Below, one piece after another: positions 9,542 to 18,990 of a DNA stretch of 64,000 nt; within the stretch, counting starts at the first letter, position 1, and every line of letters starts with the position of its first letter. The stretch is from contig NC_015945.1 in assembly GCF_000224085.1 (NCBI RefSeq), forward strand, positions 3,712,501 to 3,776,500, read 5' to 3'. Source of the stretch: Allomuricauda ruestringensis DSM 13258. Its GTDB lineage: Bacteria; Bacteroidota; Bacteroidia; Flavobacteriales; Flavobacteriaceae. Made by a program: the position numbers and the translations under genes. Under the pieces are notes generated by a model. That model did no database searches. It saw nothing but the letters and a program-made list of their open reading frames with translations, and was not told the origin of the DNA.

Positions 9542-10876
9542 TTAAAAAACACTGCCCAATGCATTACTCATTTTTGCCCAGCTAGAAGCGTTTTTGCGCA
9601 GTTTTGGTTTAGCTTGTTCAATATGGATAAATCTCCCTGTTGTACTGCTAGCTGAAGTGCTACATGGGTCAGGGGAACTATTGATAAACCTTCCTTGCGT
9701 ATTGGTAAAGCCCCTTAATCGGGTCCAATCCGTATCAATATGGGCAATTTTAAAAGTCAATGTATTATCCTCATCCAAAAGAGCGTCTTTGATCAAGGAG
9801 GCATAATCTGTGTCTGGGGTTTCCGTAGTTCCATTGCTCATTATAACATCGGGGTCTCCATCATCCTTACCAAAACCATGCAATTGTACAAATATGGTAT
9901 TTGGCAAAGTTGTAGCTAAAACCTCTGTTGTTTTTTGAAAGGCGGAATTGGTATTGTGCGCCATGTCAGAAATACGGTATGCCCCATTTGACCCACAGGA
10001 GGAAGTTGTTCCGGAACATTCCGACCTATCGGTGCTATTGCATCTATGCGTACCGCTTAAAAGTAGTGCTTTGGCCACATTATTTCTAAAGGAATACACT
10101 GCCTCAAAACCCGTATTGGTATCATACTTAATGTGGGGAGCCATCAATACCAAATCTTCTTTTTGGGGTGTTTTGCTGAAAACATAGATGCCCCAATAAT
10201 TGGATTGCGAACTGTATTCGGCCAACACATAGAACACTTGGTTTGGTGATAAATTGGTATCTGTAAACTCTGTAATTTGATAGTTGAAATCAACAGCTTT
10301 GGAAACGGCATCTGAAATATTGTTGCTCAACAAATCGTCAATAACCTGGTTCCACAGTTCCAAATCATCATTGGTAGGTATTATATAATTGTTTTCACCG
10401 CTACCAGGCACATTGTTTATCAAATTTCGCAAATACGCATCAATATTCCCTGAAGCATATTGTAGTTCGGCCTCAATTGCACTAACCGTTGTTACTTTTA
10501 AAACTTCACTCAACGTAGATTCGTTACCAGCGGCATCGGTTGCCCGTACTTGGTATTCATAAACCTTACCAGGCTCCAAATCACTCAACACATAAGATGT
10601 TTGACCGGAACTTGCCAAATAACTGCCATTTTGGTAAAGGGAATAATTTTGAATTCCCACATTATCGGAAGCAGCACCCCAATTCAATTCCACTGAGGTT
10701 TGTGTTATATTATCGGCCGTTAAGCCTGTAGGAGACGATGGAGCTTGTATATCCGTTTCTGCTGAGGTATCGTCGCTATTACTCTCACTTGAAGAGCATG
10801 CTACAAACAACATCAAAACCATGATGATAATTTCCTTTCCGAAGGAAAGAGCTGTTATAAAATTTATAGTTTTCAT
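9542..10876 (-). CDS. Fibronectin type III lipoprotein with C-terminal putative hydrolase domain
   Basis: A 444-residue exported protein. The start region carries a hydrophobic signal and a lipobox-like FVACSSS near residue 27. One Fn3 domain spans about 45-130 (APSSPTGLTADNITQTSVELNW, ending YEYQVRATDAAGNES). The remaining 300 residues are not a family I can name, but they carry conserved-looking polar motifs: MAPHIKYDTNTGFEA, SGTHRC, SDMAHN, VQLHGFG and GRFIHIEQAKP, with repeated His and Glu as in zinc-dependent amidases or poly-gamma-glutamate hydrolases. That reading is inference. It is the last gene of the SusC/SusD operon, 60 bp after the D-aminoacylase gene, which fits an extracellular peptide- or amide-cleaving role. 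Confidence 0.75.
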   Translation of the reverse strand: MKTINFITALSFGKEIIIMVLMLFVACSSSESNSDDTSAETDIQAPSSPTGLTADNITQTSVELNWGAASDNVGIQNYSLYQNGSYLASSGQTSYVLSDLEPGKVYEYQVRATDAAGNESTLSEVLKVTTVSAIEAELQYASGNIDAYLRNLINNVPGSGENNYIIPTNDDLELWNQVIDDLLSNNISDAVSKAVDFNYQITEFTDTNLSPNQVFYVLAEYSSQSNYWGIYVFSKTPQKEDLVLMAPHIKYDTNTGFEAVYSFRNNVAKALLLSGTHRCNSTDRSECSGTTSSCGSNGAYRISDMAHNTNSAFQKTTEVLATTLPNTIFVQLHGFGKDDGDPDVIMSNGTTETPDTDYASLIKDALLDEDNTLTFKIAHIDTDWTRLRGFTNTQGRFINSSPDPCSTSASSTTGRFIHIEQAKPKLRKNASSWAKMSNALGSVF

Positions 10877-10936
10877 TTTTGTTTCTTTTTGGAAGTACCC
10901 ATTGATTTTTTACCAATGAATTTTTGATTTCCTTGG

Positions 10937-12490
10937 CTACTTCTTCAATATCCTTCCGTTTAGTTTTTCTGTAAATTCACCTTCTTCTATGGATAATTTT
11001 CCATTTATGATGCTATAAATCAACCCTTCTGAAAATTGAAACGCATCCAAATAGTTTGCTTTATCCATAAAAGCATTTGGATCAAATATTATAATATCGG
11101 CGTAGTTTCCTTCTTGAAGAATCCCTCGTTTTGAAAGTTTAAGGATTTTGGCTGTTTTTGAACTACTCTGGTTAATAAAAAAGGCTAAATCCAGGACATT
11201 CTTTTCTTTAACAAACTCGCGATATTTATAAGGAAAGGTCCCATACTTTCTGGGATGTCCCGATCCACCGTCCGAACCTGTTACCACCCACGGTTGAACC
11301 ATAAAGTTTTCAATATCGTACGGGTTCATGTTGAACGAGGCTATTTTAATGTAACCCTGTTTTAAAATATCGAAAACAGCTTCTTCAGGCTTCTTTTTCA
11401 AATCTTGAGCTATTTCTAACAGATTTTTCCCCTGTAGCAAAGTGTCCGGTGCTTGTATGATCAGTAATTTCTCCGGTCCTCCCCTTCTTGCTATATTGGT
11501 TTGTGTCTGTTCCAGAATCTGTTCTCTCAGCTCAGCATCTTGAAAACGTATGAACAAGGAGTCTTTTCCCCCACTTTCTGCCCATCTTGGAACCACGGCG
11601 GCCTTTAAACTTGTGGCGGATGCATCATACGGGTATTGATTGGCTGTAACATGAATTCCTTTGCTCTGTGCTTCTTCAACAATTTTGATTATGGAATCGC
11701 TTTGTTTCCAAACATCTACCCCCAAACATTTGATATGGGAAATGTGTACGGGAATATTTGCTCTTTCCCCTATTTTGATGGTTTCCTGCACTGCTGGTAT
11801 CAACCCAATAGAATAGGTACTTTCATCTCTCATGTGAGTATCATAAACACCATTGTTCTTGGCTACAACCTCTGCCAATGCCACAACTTCGTCTGTTGTT
11901 GCATAGCTTCCTGGTGCATAAAACAATCCAGTGGACATACCAAATGCTCCCGCATCCAATTCTTGCTGCATAAGTTGCTGCATTTTAACGAGTTCTTCTT
12001 TAGAAGCTTCGCGATCACTCTCTCCCATTATTTGTTTTCTGATGGTTCCGTGGCCTACCAGGGCGACTACATTGGTGCCCACACCAATTTCTTGGCACTT
12101 ATCTCGGTATTCTGCCAAAGGATAGGGGCTACTTCCGTCGTTACCCACGGTTACTGTGGTTACACCTTGAAAAAGAAAAGGTTTGTTATGTGACTGTTCC
12201 GAATCGTCCAAGTCGTTAGTCGCATGCGTGTGTGGATCAATAAAGCCGGGAGACACGTTAAGCCCTTTCGCATCAATAGTTTTGGTGGCAATCACCTCTT
12301 TATCGTTTTTATCACCAATCCAAACAATCTTATCGTCCTTTACAGCAATGGAAACCTGTTGGGGCATTGTCTCGACTCCGTCGAAAACATTACCGTTTAC
12401 AATCAAAATATCCGCTTCTATTTTGTTCTTGCCGTTACATGCCACCATAAGGGCAACAAGTGCAAACAATCCTATTATTTTTCTTTCCAT
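10937..12490 (-). CDS. Exported D-aminoacylase / N-acyl-D-amino-acid deacylase family amidohydrolase
   Basis: A 517-residue metal-dependent amidohydrolase predicted to remove acyl groups from N-acyl-D-amino acids. It is a lipoprotein (lipobox ALMVACN near residue 19), so it acts outside the cytoplasm. Family motifs are clear: GFIDPHTHA (metal His pair), FGMSTGLFYAPG, YDTHMRDE, VHISHIK and GSDGGSGHPRKYGTFP. The position that is Cys in the classical enzyme (VGNCG) reads VGNDG here, so that metal ligand would be Asp. It is the fourth gene of the SusC operon, 107 bp after the lipoprotein gene, with an inverted repeat in that gap. A dipeptidase or dihydropyrimidinase-like activity is the alternative; the substrate is unproven. 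Confidence 0.88.
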   Translation of the reverse strand: MERKIIGLFALVALMVACNGKNKIEADILIVNGNVFDGVETMPQQVSIAVKDDKIVWIGDKNDKEVIATKTIDAKGLNVSPGFIDPHTHATNDLDDSEQSHNKPFLFQGVTTVTVGNDGSSPYPLAEYRDKCQEIGVGTNVVALVGHGTIRKQIMGESDREASKEELVKMQQLMQQELDAGAFGMSTGLFYAPGSYATTDEVVALAEVVAKNNGVYDTHMRDESTYSIGLIPAVQETIKIGERANIPVHISHIKCLGVDVWKQSDSIIKIVEEAQSKGIHVTANQYPYDASATSLKAAVVPRWAESGGKDSLFIRFQDAELREQILEQTQTNIARRGGPEKLLIIQAPDTLLQGKNLLEIAQDLKKKPEEAVFDILKQGYIKIASFNMNPYDIENFMVQPWVVTGSDGGSGHPRKYGTFPYKYREFVKEKNVLDLAFFINQSSSKTAKILKLSKRGILQEGNYADIIIFDPNAFMDKANYLDAFQFSEGLIYSIINGKLSIEEGEFTEKLNGRILKK

Positions 12491-12515
12491 AACTGATACT
12501 TTAAATCTTTATTGA

Positions 12516-12545
12516 ATGTCAACCCCAAAAAAATGGGGCTGACAT
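12516..12545 (-). terminator. Inverted repeat inside the SusCD operon
   Basis: ATGTCAACCCC and GGGGCTGACAT form an 11-bp stem with one mismatch around an A-rich loop, between the lipoprotein gene and the D-aminoacylase gene. The downstream T tract on the minus strand is weak. It may act as a partial terminator or as an mRNA-processing hairpin giving unequal expression of the operon halves. Confidence 0.45.
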
Positions 12546-12597
12546 TTTCAATTCACTTGAGAACAAATATCCTCAATAATTCAATCAAAAAGCTGTA

Positions 12598-13761
12598 CTA
12601 ATCTTCAGACTCGTATATAATCACATTGTCAATATCAAAAGATTCCGGGGTTGCCCCAGATTGTATTTGAATGACCAACTGATACGAACTGACCCCTTTT
12701 AGATAACCGCTATTGATTTCATACCACTGACCTGCTACAGCTTCAACATCATCACTAAAGATGCTAGCCAATTCAAGAACTTCTGTACCCGAATCTGTGA
12801 CAATATTGGCATAGGCATGTAAGCCATCCAATTCTTCCCAGCTGGAATCTCCAAAAAACACCTGAAAAGAAACCCCGGAGTTCTCTTGTCCTTCTGGAAC
12901 CTCAACGGTATCAAAAGTGATACGTATTGCACCATCTGCATCTTCTAAATGGAATCCTTGCGTTCCATCTGGGTAGGCTTCATAGTCTTCAAACAAAGAG
13001 AAAACTCCGATACGCTCGGCCGAAAAGCCCAAACTACTGCTACTTATATCGGTAATGGCAATATATTCCGAATCAAAACCGATTTCATCATCCACGCCAT
13101 TGCCTACGGCTGTGTAATCCACATAGGGTGGCATATCCCCATTGATCAAATCCAAGGTTTCATCATTGTTTCCATTTCGGTTGTAAGTATCATCTTCTGC
13201 ACCAATTGATACTTCCTCAAAAGAGGTTCCCCTAATCTTTTTTCCTGGTGGCTGAAAAAAGGATATGGAAAATTCCATTGCTTGATTCGGAAAGTATAGT
13301 TTGGACCTGTCGGTAGTGTCTCCTCCTTCGTTCTCATTGTTGGCATTTAAGTCTGGAGATGCTCCACTATAAGTTCCGTTAGGGCTTGTTACTGTTCCCA
13401 CAAAGGACATTGTTGACCCCAACTCTATATCTTCCTCGGTAAGGCCCAAAGCTTCAATAACTTGGCTAATGGGCAGTTCCAAATTATAAGGAAATTCCGT
13501 AACGGTAACAATATTCTCCACTGTAACGTCCCCATAGGTAACCGAGAGGGAATAACTTATTGCGTTCCCATTGGAATCTACCAGTTGGGCGGTTATTACA
13601 TCGGAATCCAAACTGAGTACGCTATAGCTGAGCTCCGGAGTTTCGTTGAACGATACAAACCCTCCTCGATCGGTAATGTCCTCAAACGTATTGTTATCAT
13701 TGGAACAGCCTATCAACAATAGCAGTCCCAATAAAAATTTTATGCTTTTACTACTTTTCAT
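12598..13761 (-). CDS. SusE/SusF-position surface lipoprotein of unknown fold
   Basis: A 387-residue lipoprotein when started at the ATG at 13759-13761, just before the signal MKSSKSIKFLLGLLLLIGCSND. A longer reading frame runs upstream to 13914 but has no signal and overlaps the susD end, so the inner start is preferred. The sequence is acidic and Ser/Thr/Gly-rich, with beta-strand character and a C-terminal part (about 250-385) that looks like a jelly-roll or carbohydrate-binding-type module. It follows susD by 19 bp, the position that SusE/SusF or surface ligand-binding proteins occupy in such loci. I do not recognise a named family. The role as a surface ligand-binding protein is inferred from position and lipidation. 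Confidence 0.72.
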   Translation of the reverse strand: MKSSKSIKFLLGLLLLIGCSNDNNTFEDITDRGGFVSFNETPELSYSVLSLDSDVITAQLVDSNGNAISYSLSVTYGDVTVENIVTVTEFPYNLELPISQVIEALGLTEEDIELGSTMSFVGTVTSPNGTYSGASPDLNANNENEGGDTTDRSKLYFPNQAMEFSISFFQPPGKKIRGTSFEEVSIGAEDDTYNRNGNNDETLDLINGDMPPYVDYTAVGNGVDDEIGFDSEYIAITDISSSSLGFSAERIGVFSLFEDYEAYPDGTQGFHLEDADGAIRITFDTVEVPEGQENSGVSFQVFFGDSSWEELDGLHAYANIVTDSGTEVLELASIFSDDVEAVAGQWYEINSGYLKGVSSYQLVIQIQSGATPESFDIDNVIIYESED

Positions 13762-13780
13762 AATAGATTTTTTTTGCTGA

Positions 13781-15397
13781 TTATTTAATGAAACCATCAG
13801 GATTGGTATCCCAGAATACTTTATCGTAATTGTTCTTCTGCGTAAGGGACAAGTTCCTTTCCACTTCCAACCTAGAATACGGGAAGCTCCGCGGAAATAC
13901 AGGGTCATCATCATCTATGGGTACTTGAATATTTGATGGATACCCGGTTCTCCTATAAAAATTATAGGATTCCACAGAATTTCCGAAAGCCGCCAAATAG
14001 TACTCGGTCATAATGATATCCAGCCTTTCTTCGTCTGTGGCTGCATTGGAGTAGTTGAGCATCACCTCATCTACATAAGCATCCACATCTGCACTTGTGG
14101 CAGCATAACTGGAACTTACGCCACCAAAGTTCAATACTTTTTCCATAGAGGCTCTGATTCCTGTTTCCAACAATTCCGCTGGATTTCCATTTGTACCCAG
14201 TGTAATGGTTGCTTCGGCCTTCAAAAAACTTACATAAGATGAGGTAAGCAATGGCAAAATACCTGCTCCTCCCAGATTATTGGTTGTGCTTGGAGCGTCT
14301 TCAAATTGGTTTTCATCAAAAGTTCCGCCGCCAGGGTAAATACCGTAAACTGTTCTTAAGAGATTATCTCCCCTACCTACACGGCTTTCCCCGTGGTCAT
14401 ACCCCCAATACTGGTCTCCTATATAGCAATAATCTACATCGGGGTCACCTTGACATGGCAAGTATGGAGGCCCGCTGAATGGGTCCTCGTCGGATTGACG
14501 GTACAAGTAATAACGAATCCGAGGGTCTGGGTTACTTTTTGATTCTTTGAGCATATACATAAAATAGTTGCCAATGTATTCATCAAAACCACTTACATAA
14601 GCTCTTTGAAAATATAGGTGTCTGCTTTCCGGTTCCTGCACTGTGCTGTATGAATACTGAAAGTCCTCTTCTGGGGTATCAATCAGATTTTTGGACAGTA
14701 GGGCATTGATTTCACCCTGAATATTCGACACTCCTATATCTTCACTCGCCAGCCTTGCCTGTACGAGCATTCTCAGCTTTAAGGAATTTGCAAAGGCTAT
14801 CCAATTATCTTTATCACTGCCATAGAGCAAGTCCGTGGAAAAATCAAAATTGGCTGCTTTGATTTCTGCAATGGCCTCATCAATATCATTCAATACCTTT
14901 TGATACAGTGCCGCACCACCATCAACCTCTGGATTTGGATATTCTACGTTGTTTACTGCTTGTGAGTAAGGTATTGCCCCAAGATAATCAACCATGGTAA
15001 CGGTCATGTATCCCATTAAAAGTTTGGCAATACCACTATGGAAGAGCAAGGTTTCATCCTCTTCTGCCAGTGTTACAATGGTTCTTACATTGTTCAATGC
15101 TTCGTAGTAGGTATCCCATTCTTTACTTGTACCCCCATCCAATACGTTTGTTGAAACAACATCTCCGTAGGTGTCCGTCATAGCTTCGTAACGCATAACA
15201 TCATCTGTGTTGATAATCATCCACGTCATATAGTGTTGAAAAAGGTACTGTACCTCATTGAGCATATATTCAGGGTTCGCACTATCCGGTGTTAGATAGT
15301 TGGGATTTTCCTGTAGGTCAAAATCTGAGACTTCACAACCCAAAAAGAGTAGTAAAGCCAGCGTGCTTATACTAAAGTATTTTAATATTTTTTGCAT
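13781..15397 (-). CDS. SusD/RagB-family nutrient-binding outer-membrane lipoprotein
   Basis: A 538-residue SusD-like protein that sits on the outer membrane as the lid of the SusC transporter and binds the ligand. The lipoprotein signal ends at LFLGCE (Cys near residue 21). Family pattern features include the N-terminal NPNYLTPDSANPEYMLNEVQ, an alpha-helical TPR-like core and the C-terminal end RLEVERNLSLTQKNNYDKVFWD. It belongs to the SusD-like branch commonly labelled 'nutrient-binding outer membrane lipoprotein', often paired with peptide-like or unknown substrates as well as glycans. It follows susC by 21 bp in the same operon. Confidence 0.94.
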   Translation of the reverse strand: MQKILKYFSISTLALLLFLGCEVSDFDLQENPNYLTPDSANPEYMLNEVQYLFQHYMTWMIINTDDVMRYEAMTDTYGDVVSTNVLDGGTSKEWDTYYEALNNVRTIVTLAEEDETLLFHSGIAKLLMGYMTVTMVDYLGAIPYSQAVNNVEYPNPEVDGGAALYQKVLNDIDEAIAEIKAANFDFSTDLLYGSDKDNWIAFANSLKLRMLVQARLASEDIGVSNIQGEINALLSKNLIDTPEEDFQYSYSTVQEPESRHLYFQRAYVSGFDEYIGNYFMYMLKESKSNPDPRIRYYLYRQSDEDPFSGPPYLPCQGDPDVDYCYIGDQYWGYDHGESRVGRGDNLLRTVYGIYPGGGTFDENQFEDAPSTTNNLGGAGILPLLTSSYVSFLKAEATITLGTNGNPAELLETGIRASMEKVLNFGGVSSSYAATSADVDAYVDEVMLNYSNAATDEERLDIIMTEYYLAAFGNSVESYNFYRRTGYPSNIQVPIDDDDPVFPRSFPYSRLEVERNLSLTQKNNYDKVFWDTNPDGFIK

Positions 15398-15418
15398 TTT
15401 GTTTCTTATTAGGTAGGA

Positions 15419-18400
15419 TTAAAATGTTGCCGATACTCCTAAAGCTATTCTTCTTGTTGAAGGAACTGTACTGTCTCCTTCAAGGCCATCGCTTTCTGGG
15501 TCGTAATTGGTATACTTAGGAAAATTCGGTGCCTTGTACCATAGGTTTCTTCCCGAAAGGGTAAAATCAATTCTTTGAAATGGTAGGGCCTGCCCCTTTT
15601 TCTTTTTTAGAGTATACCCCAAGGAAACTTCACGTATCCGAAAAATGGAAGTGTCCCACATGGCCAGGTCGTTAGCATTGTAGTAATTGGAGTAAGAAAT
15701 TCTACCAGGGTTCATTTGGAATGTATTTGGTATTTGGTCGCCATTGGAATCCAATAGGGGCTCTCCCGTGGCGTCATCTGCCAAGTATCCCGGTATTACA
15801 AAAGCTCCGTCCCTATCCTCAGTATCTTTTGTTGTCCCTCGCTGCAACATGTTCCTTACGGCTGTTGAATATATTTCGCCTCCATGTCTGTACTCAATTT
15901 GGGCAGACAGCCTAAAGCCTTTGTAGCTAAAGGAATTTATGTTGGTGAGTCGCCAATCTGCATTGGGGTCGCCAATAACCTTATCGTCAAAACCTACATC
16001 GGTACTAGTAATTACTTCACCAACTCTGGTACTGGAACCATTCCCACTAATCAAAAGGTTTCCGTTTTCATCTCTAAGAGCATAATCACCCATGATAACT
16101 CCAAAGGGCTGACCCTCCACGGCGTATCTGTCTTCCGTAAGGTTAATGTTTGCTCCCGTATCGGTTGTTTTTACTACTATGGACTCGTCCGCAGTGAATA
16201 TATTTCGGAAATTCCATTGGAAGTTTTCGTTCTTTATCAGGTCAATCCCCAAGTCTACTTCAATTCCTTTGTTATCAACCCTACCCAGGTTGATGTACTG
16301 TGTATCAAACCCTGATGAACCTGCCAAAGGAGAGGCTACAATTTGGTCTTCGGAGATTCTCTTATAAATAGAGGTTTCCAATGTCAATCTATTGTTGAAC
16401 ATGTTGGTTTCCAAGCCAATCTCAAACTCTTTATGAAGCTCCGGGGCCAAATCCGGGTTGGCATATCTGGTACTATATCTGTTAGTGACTGGATAGGAAC
16501 CATCTGCCGCTGCAAACCTGAGGTTATCAATTATTAATGTGCTTCTGGTTCTATATGGGCTGGGATAACCGGAAGATGTTGCGTAGGCTCCCCTAATTTT
16601 TAGGTAGTTGATTACATTGCCACCAAAATCAAAGGCGGAAGTTGGCACAAAAGATACCGATGACCCTGGATAAAATAAGGACTGATTATCTTTTTCCACA
16701 GTGCTCCCCCAATCGTTTCTTCCAGAAAGTGTTGCATACAGATAGCGTTTGTACGCAAACTGAAACTGTCCGAACACACCGGCTATGTTTTCATCTTCAC
16801 TAGCATAGTCCGACTCGGTCGTGGTATAGTTACTTGGCCTTAAAAAGCCATACACCACCTGTCCATCTGAATCCGATGATCTACTTTGGTATCGGGTAAT
16901 TCTGGAGTTTGCCCCAATCTGAGCCTCTAAATTCAGGTCTTCGGTAATGTTTTTGTTAAAACCAAGAATCATGGTCTGGTTAACGTCCACGTCCCTGTTG
17001 CTATCCAAACGCAAGTATCCAATTTTAAAGGTATTGTCATCATACCCTCCCTTATTGGAATATTCAAAACCACTGAAATGCCTACTATCATAACCGGCCC
17101 TGTAGATCAGGTTAAAATCATCGTTCAATTTATAATTGGCATTGACCGTACCGTAGACGTGTTCGACTATATCATTGATTCCGGTATTGTGCAACATCCA
17201 TAGCGGATTGGTATCATTTCTGTAATAAACCGATTCCCCGGTCAAGGGGTTTTGGTAAGGAAGTTCGGTCAAATCAATCCATCTAGGTTGATAATAAACT
17301 ACGTTGAAGATACTTTCACCATAAACCCTATTTACTTTTCGTGAAGAATAATTGAGCGTGGCAGAAAGGTCTAACCTATCGGAAACCTGTGCCCGACCTC
17401 CAACGCTAATATTAAACCTTTTTAAGTCGTTGTGCTCAATAATACCTTTTTCATCCGTATACCCTGCCGAGATGTTAAATCCAACCTTTTCTTGTGAAGT
17501 GGCAACTGTAAGTGAGTGGGTTGTGCCAATTCCTGTTCTAAATATGTTTCTAACATTATTTGGTTTGGCAGCTATGTTCAGCGTAGCACCTTCATATTCC
17601 GGAAAAATATCGCTCAATGGGGCATACGGATGGTCTACTTCACCAATATCTGAAAAAGCCGGTCCCCAGTTGGAAAGATATGTAGGTTGGAACTCTCCCT
17701 CACCGCCGTTGGAATAGGTGTTCTGGAACTTAGGCAACTGGGATACAGTATTGGTATACACCGTGGTCGAATATGTGGCCTTGGTTTCGGCTTGACCCAC
17801 TTTGGCAGAGCCACTTTTGGTCTGGATCAAGATAACCCCGTTTCTACCTTCACTACCATAAAGTACCGAAGCATTAAATCCTTTTAGGATACTCATACTT
17901 TCAATATCATTCGGGTTGATATCACGTAGCAATCCATTGAAAGGAACATCGTTTACAACAATCAGGGGATTATTGGAGCCGGTGATAGATACATTTCCAC
18001 GTATTCTGATAGGTGAGTCCGAACCGGTTTGGCCATCGGCGGGAGTAATTACAACACCGGCAATCTTTCCCTGTAAGGTTCGTGCCAAATCCGCCTCTGG
18101 ACGTTGCTCTACTTCTTCGGACTTTACTTGGGAAATAGCATACCCCAAGGCTTTCTTGGATTTTTTTATACCCTGTGCCGTAATAACTACTTCATCTAGT
18201 GTCTGTGCAGTCTCTTTTAGCACAACATCTATAGTGGTCTGATTACCTACTTTAATTTCTTGGGTCTCAAACCCCATGTGGGTAAACTGAAGCACGTTCT
18301 CCGAGTAAGGTACCGTTATACTATAATTACCATCAAAATCGGTCGTGGTCCCTTTATTGGTGCCCTTTATCAAGATTACCGCATTCACTAAAGGAAAACC

Positions 18401-18823
18401 CTCCCCATCATTTACCGTACCCGAAACCTCAATTTGGGATTGTCGGTTTCTAGGAGAACTTTTTTTGACCATTATGGTGTTGTCCGTGGTCAAAACAACA
18501 TTTAAGTTTCCGGGCTCCAAGCTTTTTTTGAGCAGTCTATTGGTACTTATCCTTCCCTTTTTTACGGGAATGGTGGGGTAATCATCGAACATGCCCACCT
18601 CGTAGATAAAGCTGTAATCGGTCTGACTCATTATAAGATCAAAGACTTCATCTACCGTCATGGACTTATCAAACTCTATTTTAATGCTAGAGTTCTGCGA
18701 AGCGAGGTCGTTTGGAGTGAAGCTAAATACCGTAAGACAACATAAAAAAATAAATGTTCTCATAAGTAATAATAGAAGTCGGTTCCTGATCAGGAATCCA
18801 ACCTTTGTTAGTTTAGTTTTCAT
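15419..18823 (-). CDS. SusC/RagA-family TonB-linked outer-membrane transporter with N-terminal STN signalling domain
   Basis: A 1134-residue TonB-dependent importer. After a signal sequence (to about residue 43) there is an STN domain (about 45-120, FDKSMTVDEVFDLIMSQTDY), then a carboxypeptidase-regulatory-like domain (about 133-212), the plug (from about 215, AQGIKKSKKALGYAISQVK) and the barrel ending in an aromatic C-terminus (GVSATF). The STN domain is the part that talks to a FecR-type anti-sigma factor, and such a gene lies directly upstream (18991-20139). The import of substrate would therefore be sensed and passed to the ECF sigma factor encoded at 20177. It is the first gene of the operon running down to 9542. 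Confidence 0.96.
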   Translation of the reverse strand: MKTKLTKVGFLIRNRLLLLLMRTFIFLCCLTVFSFTPNDLASQNSSIKIEFDKSMTVDEVFDLIMSQTDYSFIYEVGMFDDYPTIPVKKGRISTNRLLKKSLEPGNLNVVLTTDNTIMVKKSSPRNRQSQIEVSGTVNDGEGFPLVNAVILIKGTNKGTTTDFDGNYSITVPYSENVLQFTHMGFETQEIKVGNQTTIDVVLKETAQTLDEVVITAQGIKKSKKALGYAISQVKSEEVEQRPEADLARTLQGKIAGVVITPADGQTGSDSPIRIRGNVSITGSNNPLIVVNDVPFNGLLRDINPNDIESMSILKGFNASVLYGSEGRNGVILIQTKSGSAKVGQAETKATYSTTVYTNTVSQLPKFQNTYSNGGEGEFQPTYLSNWGPAFSDIGEVDHPYAPLSDIFPEYEGATLNIAAKPNNVRNIFRTGIGTTHSLTVATSQEKVGFNISAGYTDEKGIIEHNDLKRFNISVGGRAQVSDRLDLSATLNYSSRKVNRVYGESIFNVVYYQPRWIDLTELPYQNPLTGESVYYRNDTNPLWMLHNTGINDIVEHVYGTVNANYKLNDDFNLIYRAGYDSRHFSGFEYSNKGGYDDNTFKIGYLRLDSNRDVDVNQTMILGFNKNITEDLNLEAQIGANSRITRYQSRSSDSDGQVVYGFLRPSNYTTTESDYASEDENIAGVFGQFQFAYKRYLYATLSGRNDWGSTVEKDNQSLFYPGSSVSFVPTSAFDFGGNVINYLKIRGAYATSSGYPSPYRTRSTLIIDNLRFAAADGSYPVTNRYSTRYANPDLAPELHKEFEIGLETNMFNNRLTLETSIYKRISEDQIVASPLAGSSGFDTQYINLGRVDNKGIEVDLGIDLIKNENFQWNFRNIFTADESIVVKTTDTGANINLTEDRYAVEGQPFGVIMGDYALRDENGNLLISGNGSSTRVGEVITSTDVGFDDKVIGDPNADWRLTNINSFSYKGFRLSAQIEYRHGGEIYSTAVRNMLQRGTTKDTEDRDGAFVIPGYLADDATGEPLLDSNGDQIPNTFQMNPGRISYSNYYNANDLAMWDTSIFRIREVSLGYTLKKKKGQALPFQRIDFTLSGRNLWYKAPNFPKYTNYDPESDGLEGDSTVPSTRRIALGVSATF

Positions 18824-18990
18824 AAATTTGATTGTTATTAGTTAGTTTCTAAACAATTAATTAATAATGGCATAAAGGGGATGGTGTTATTTAACTTTGG
18901 CGAGTATAGCCCATCCCCACTTTTTAGGTTTTTCTCTTCATTGGCATACTTTGATTATTCGGTTGCTTTTTTTGAGTTTTCATTTACATT

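Noticed and set aside
13762..13914. Upstream extension of the SusE-position lipoprotein
   Set aside because: The added residues have no signal-peptide character and overlap the end of susD; the inner ATG directly precedes a lipoprotein signal.
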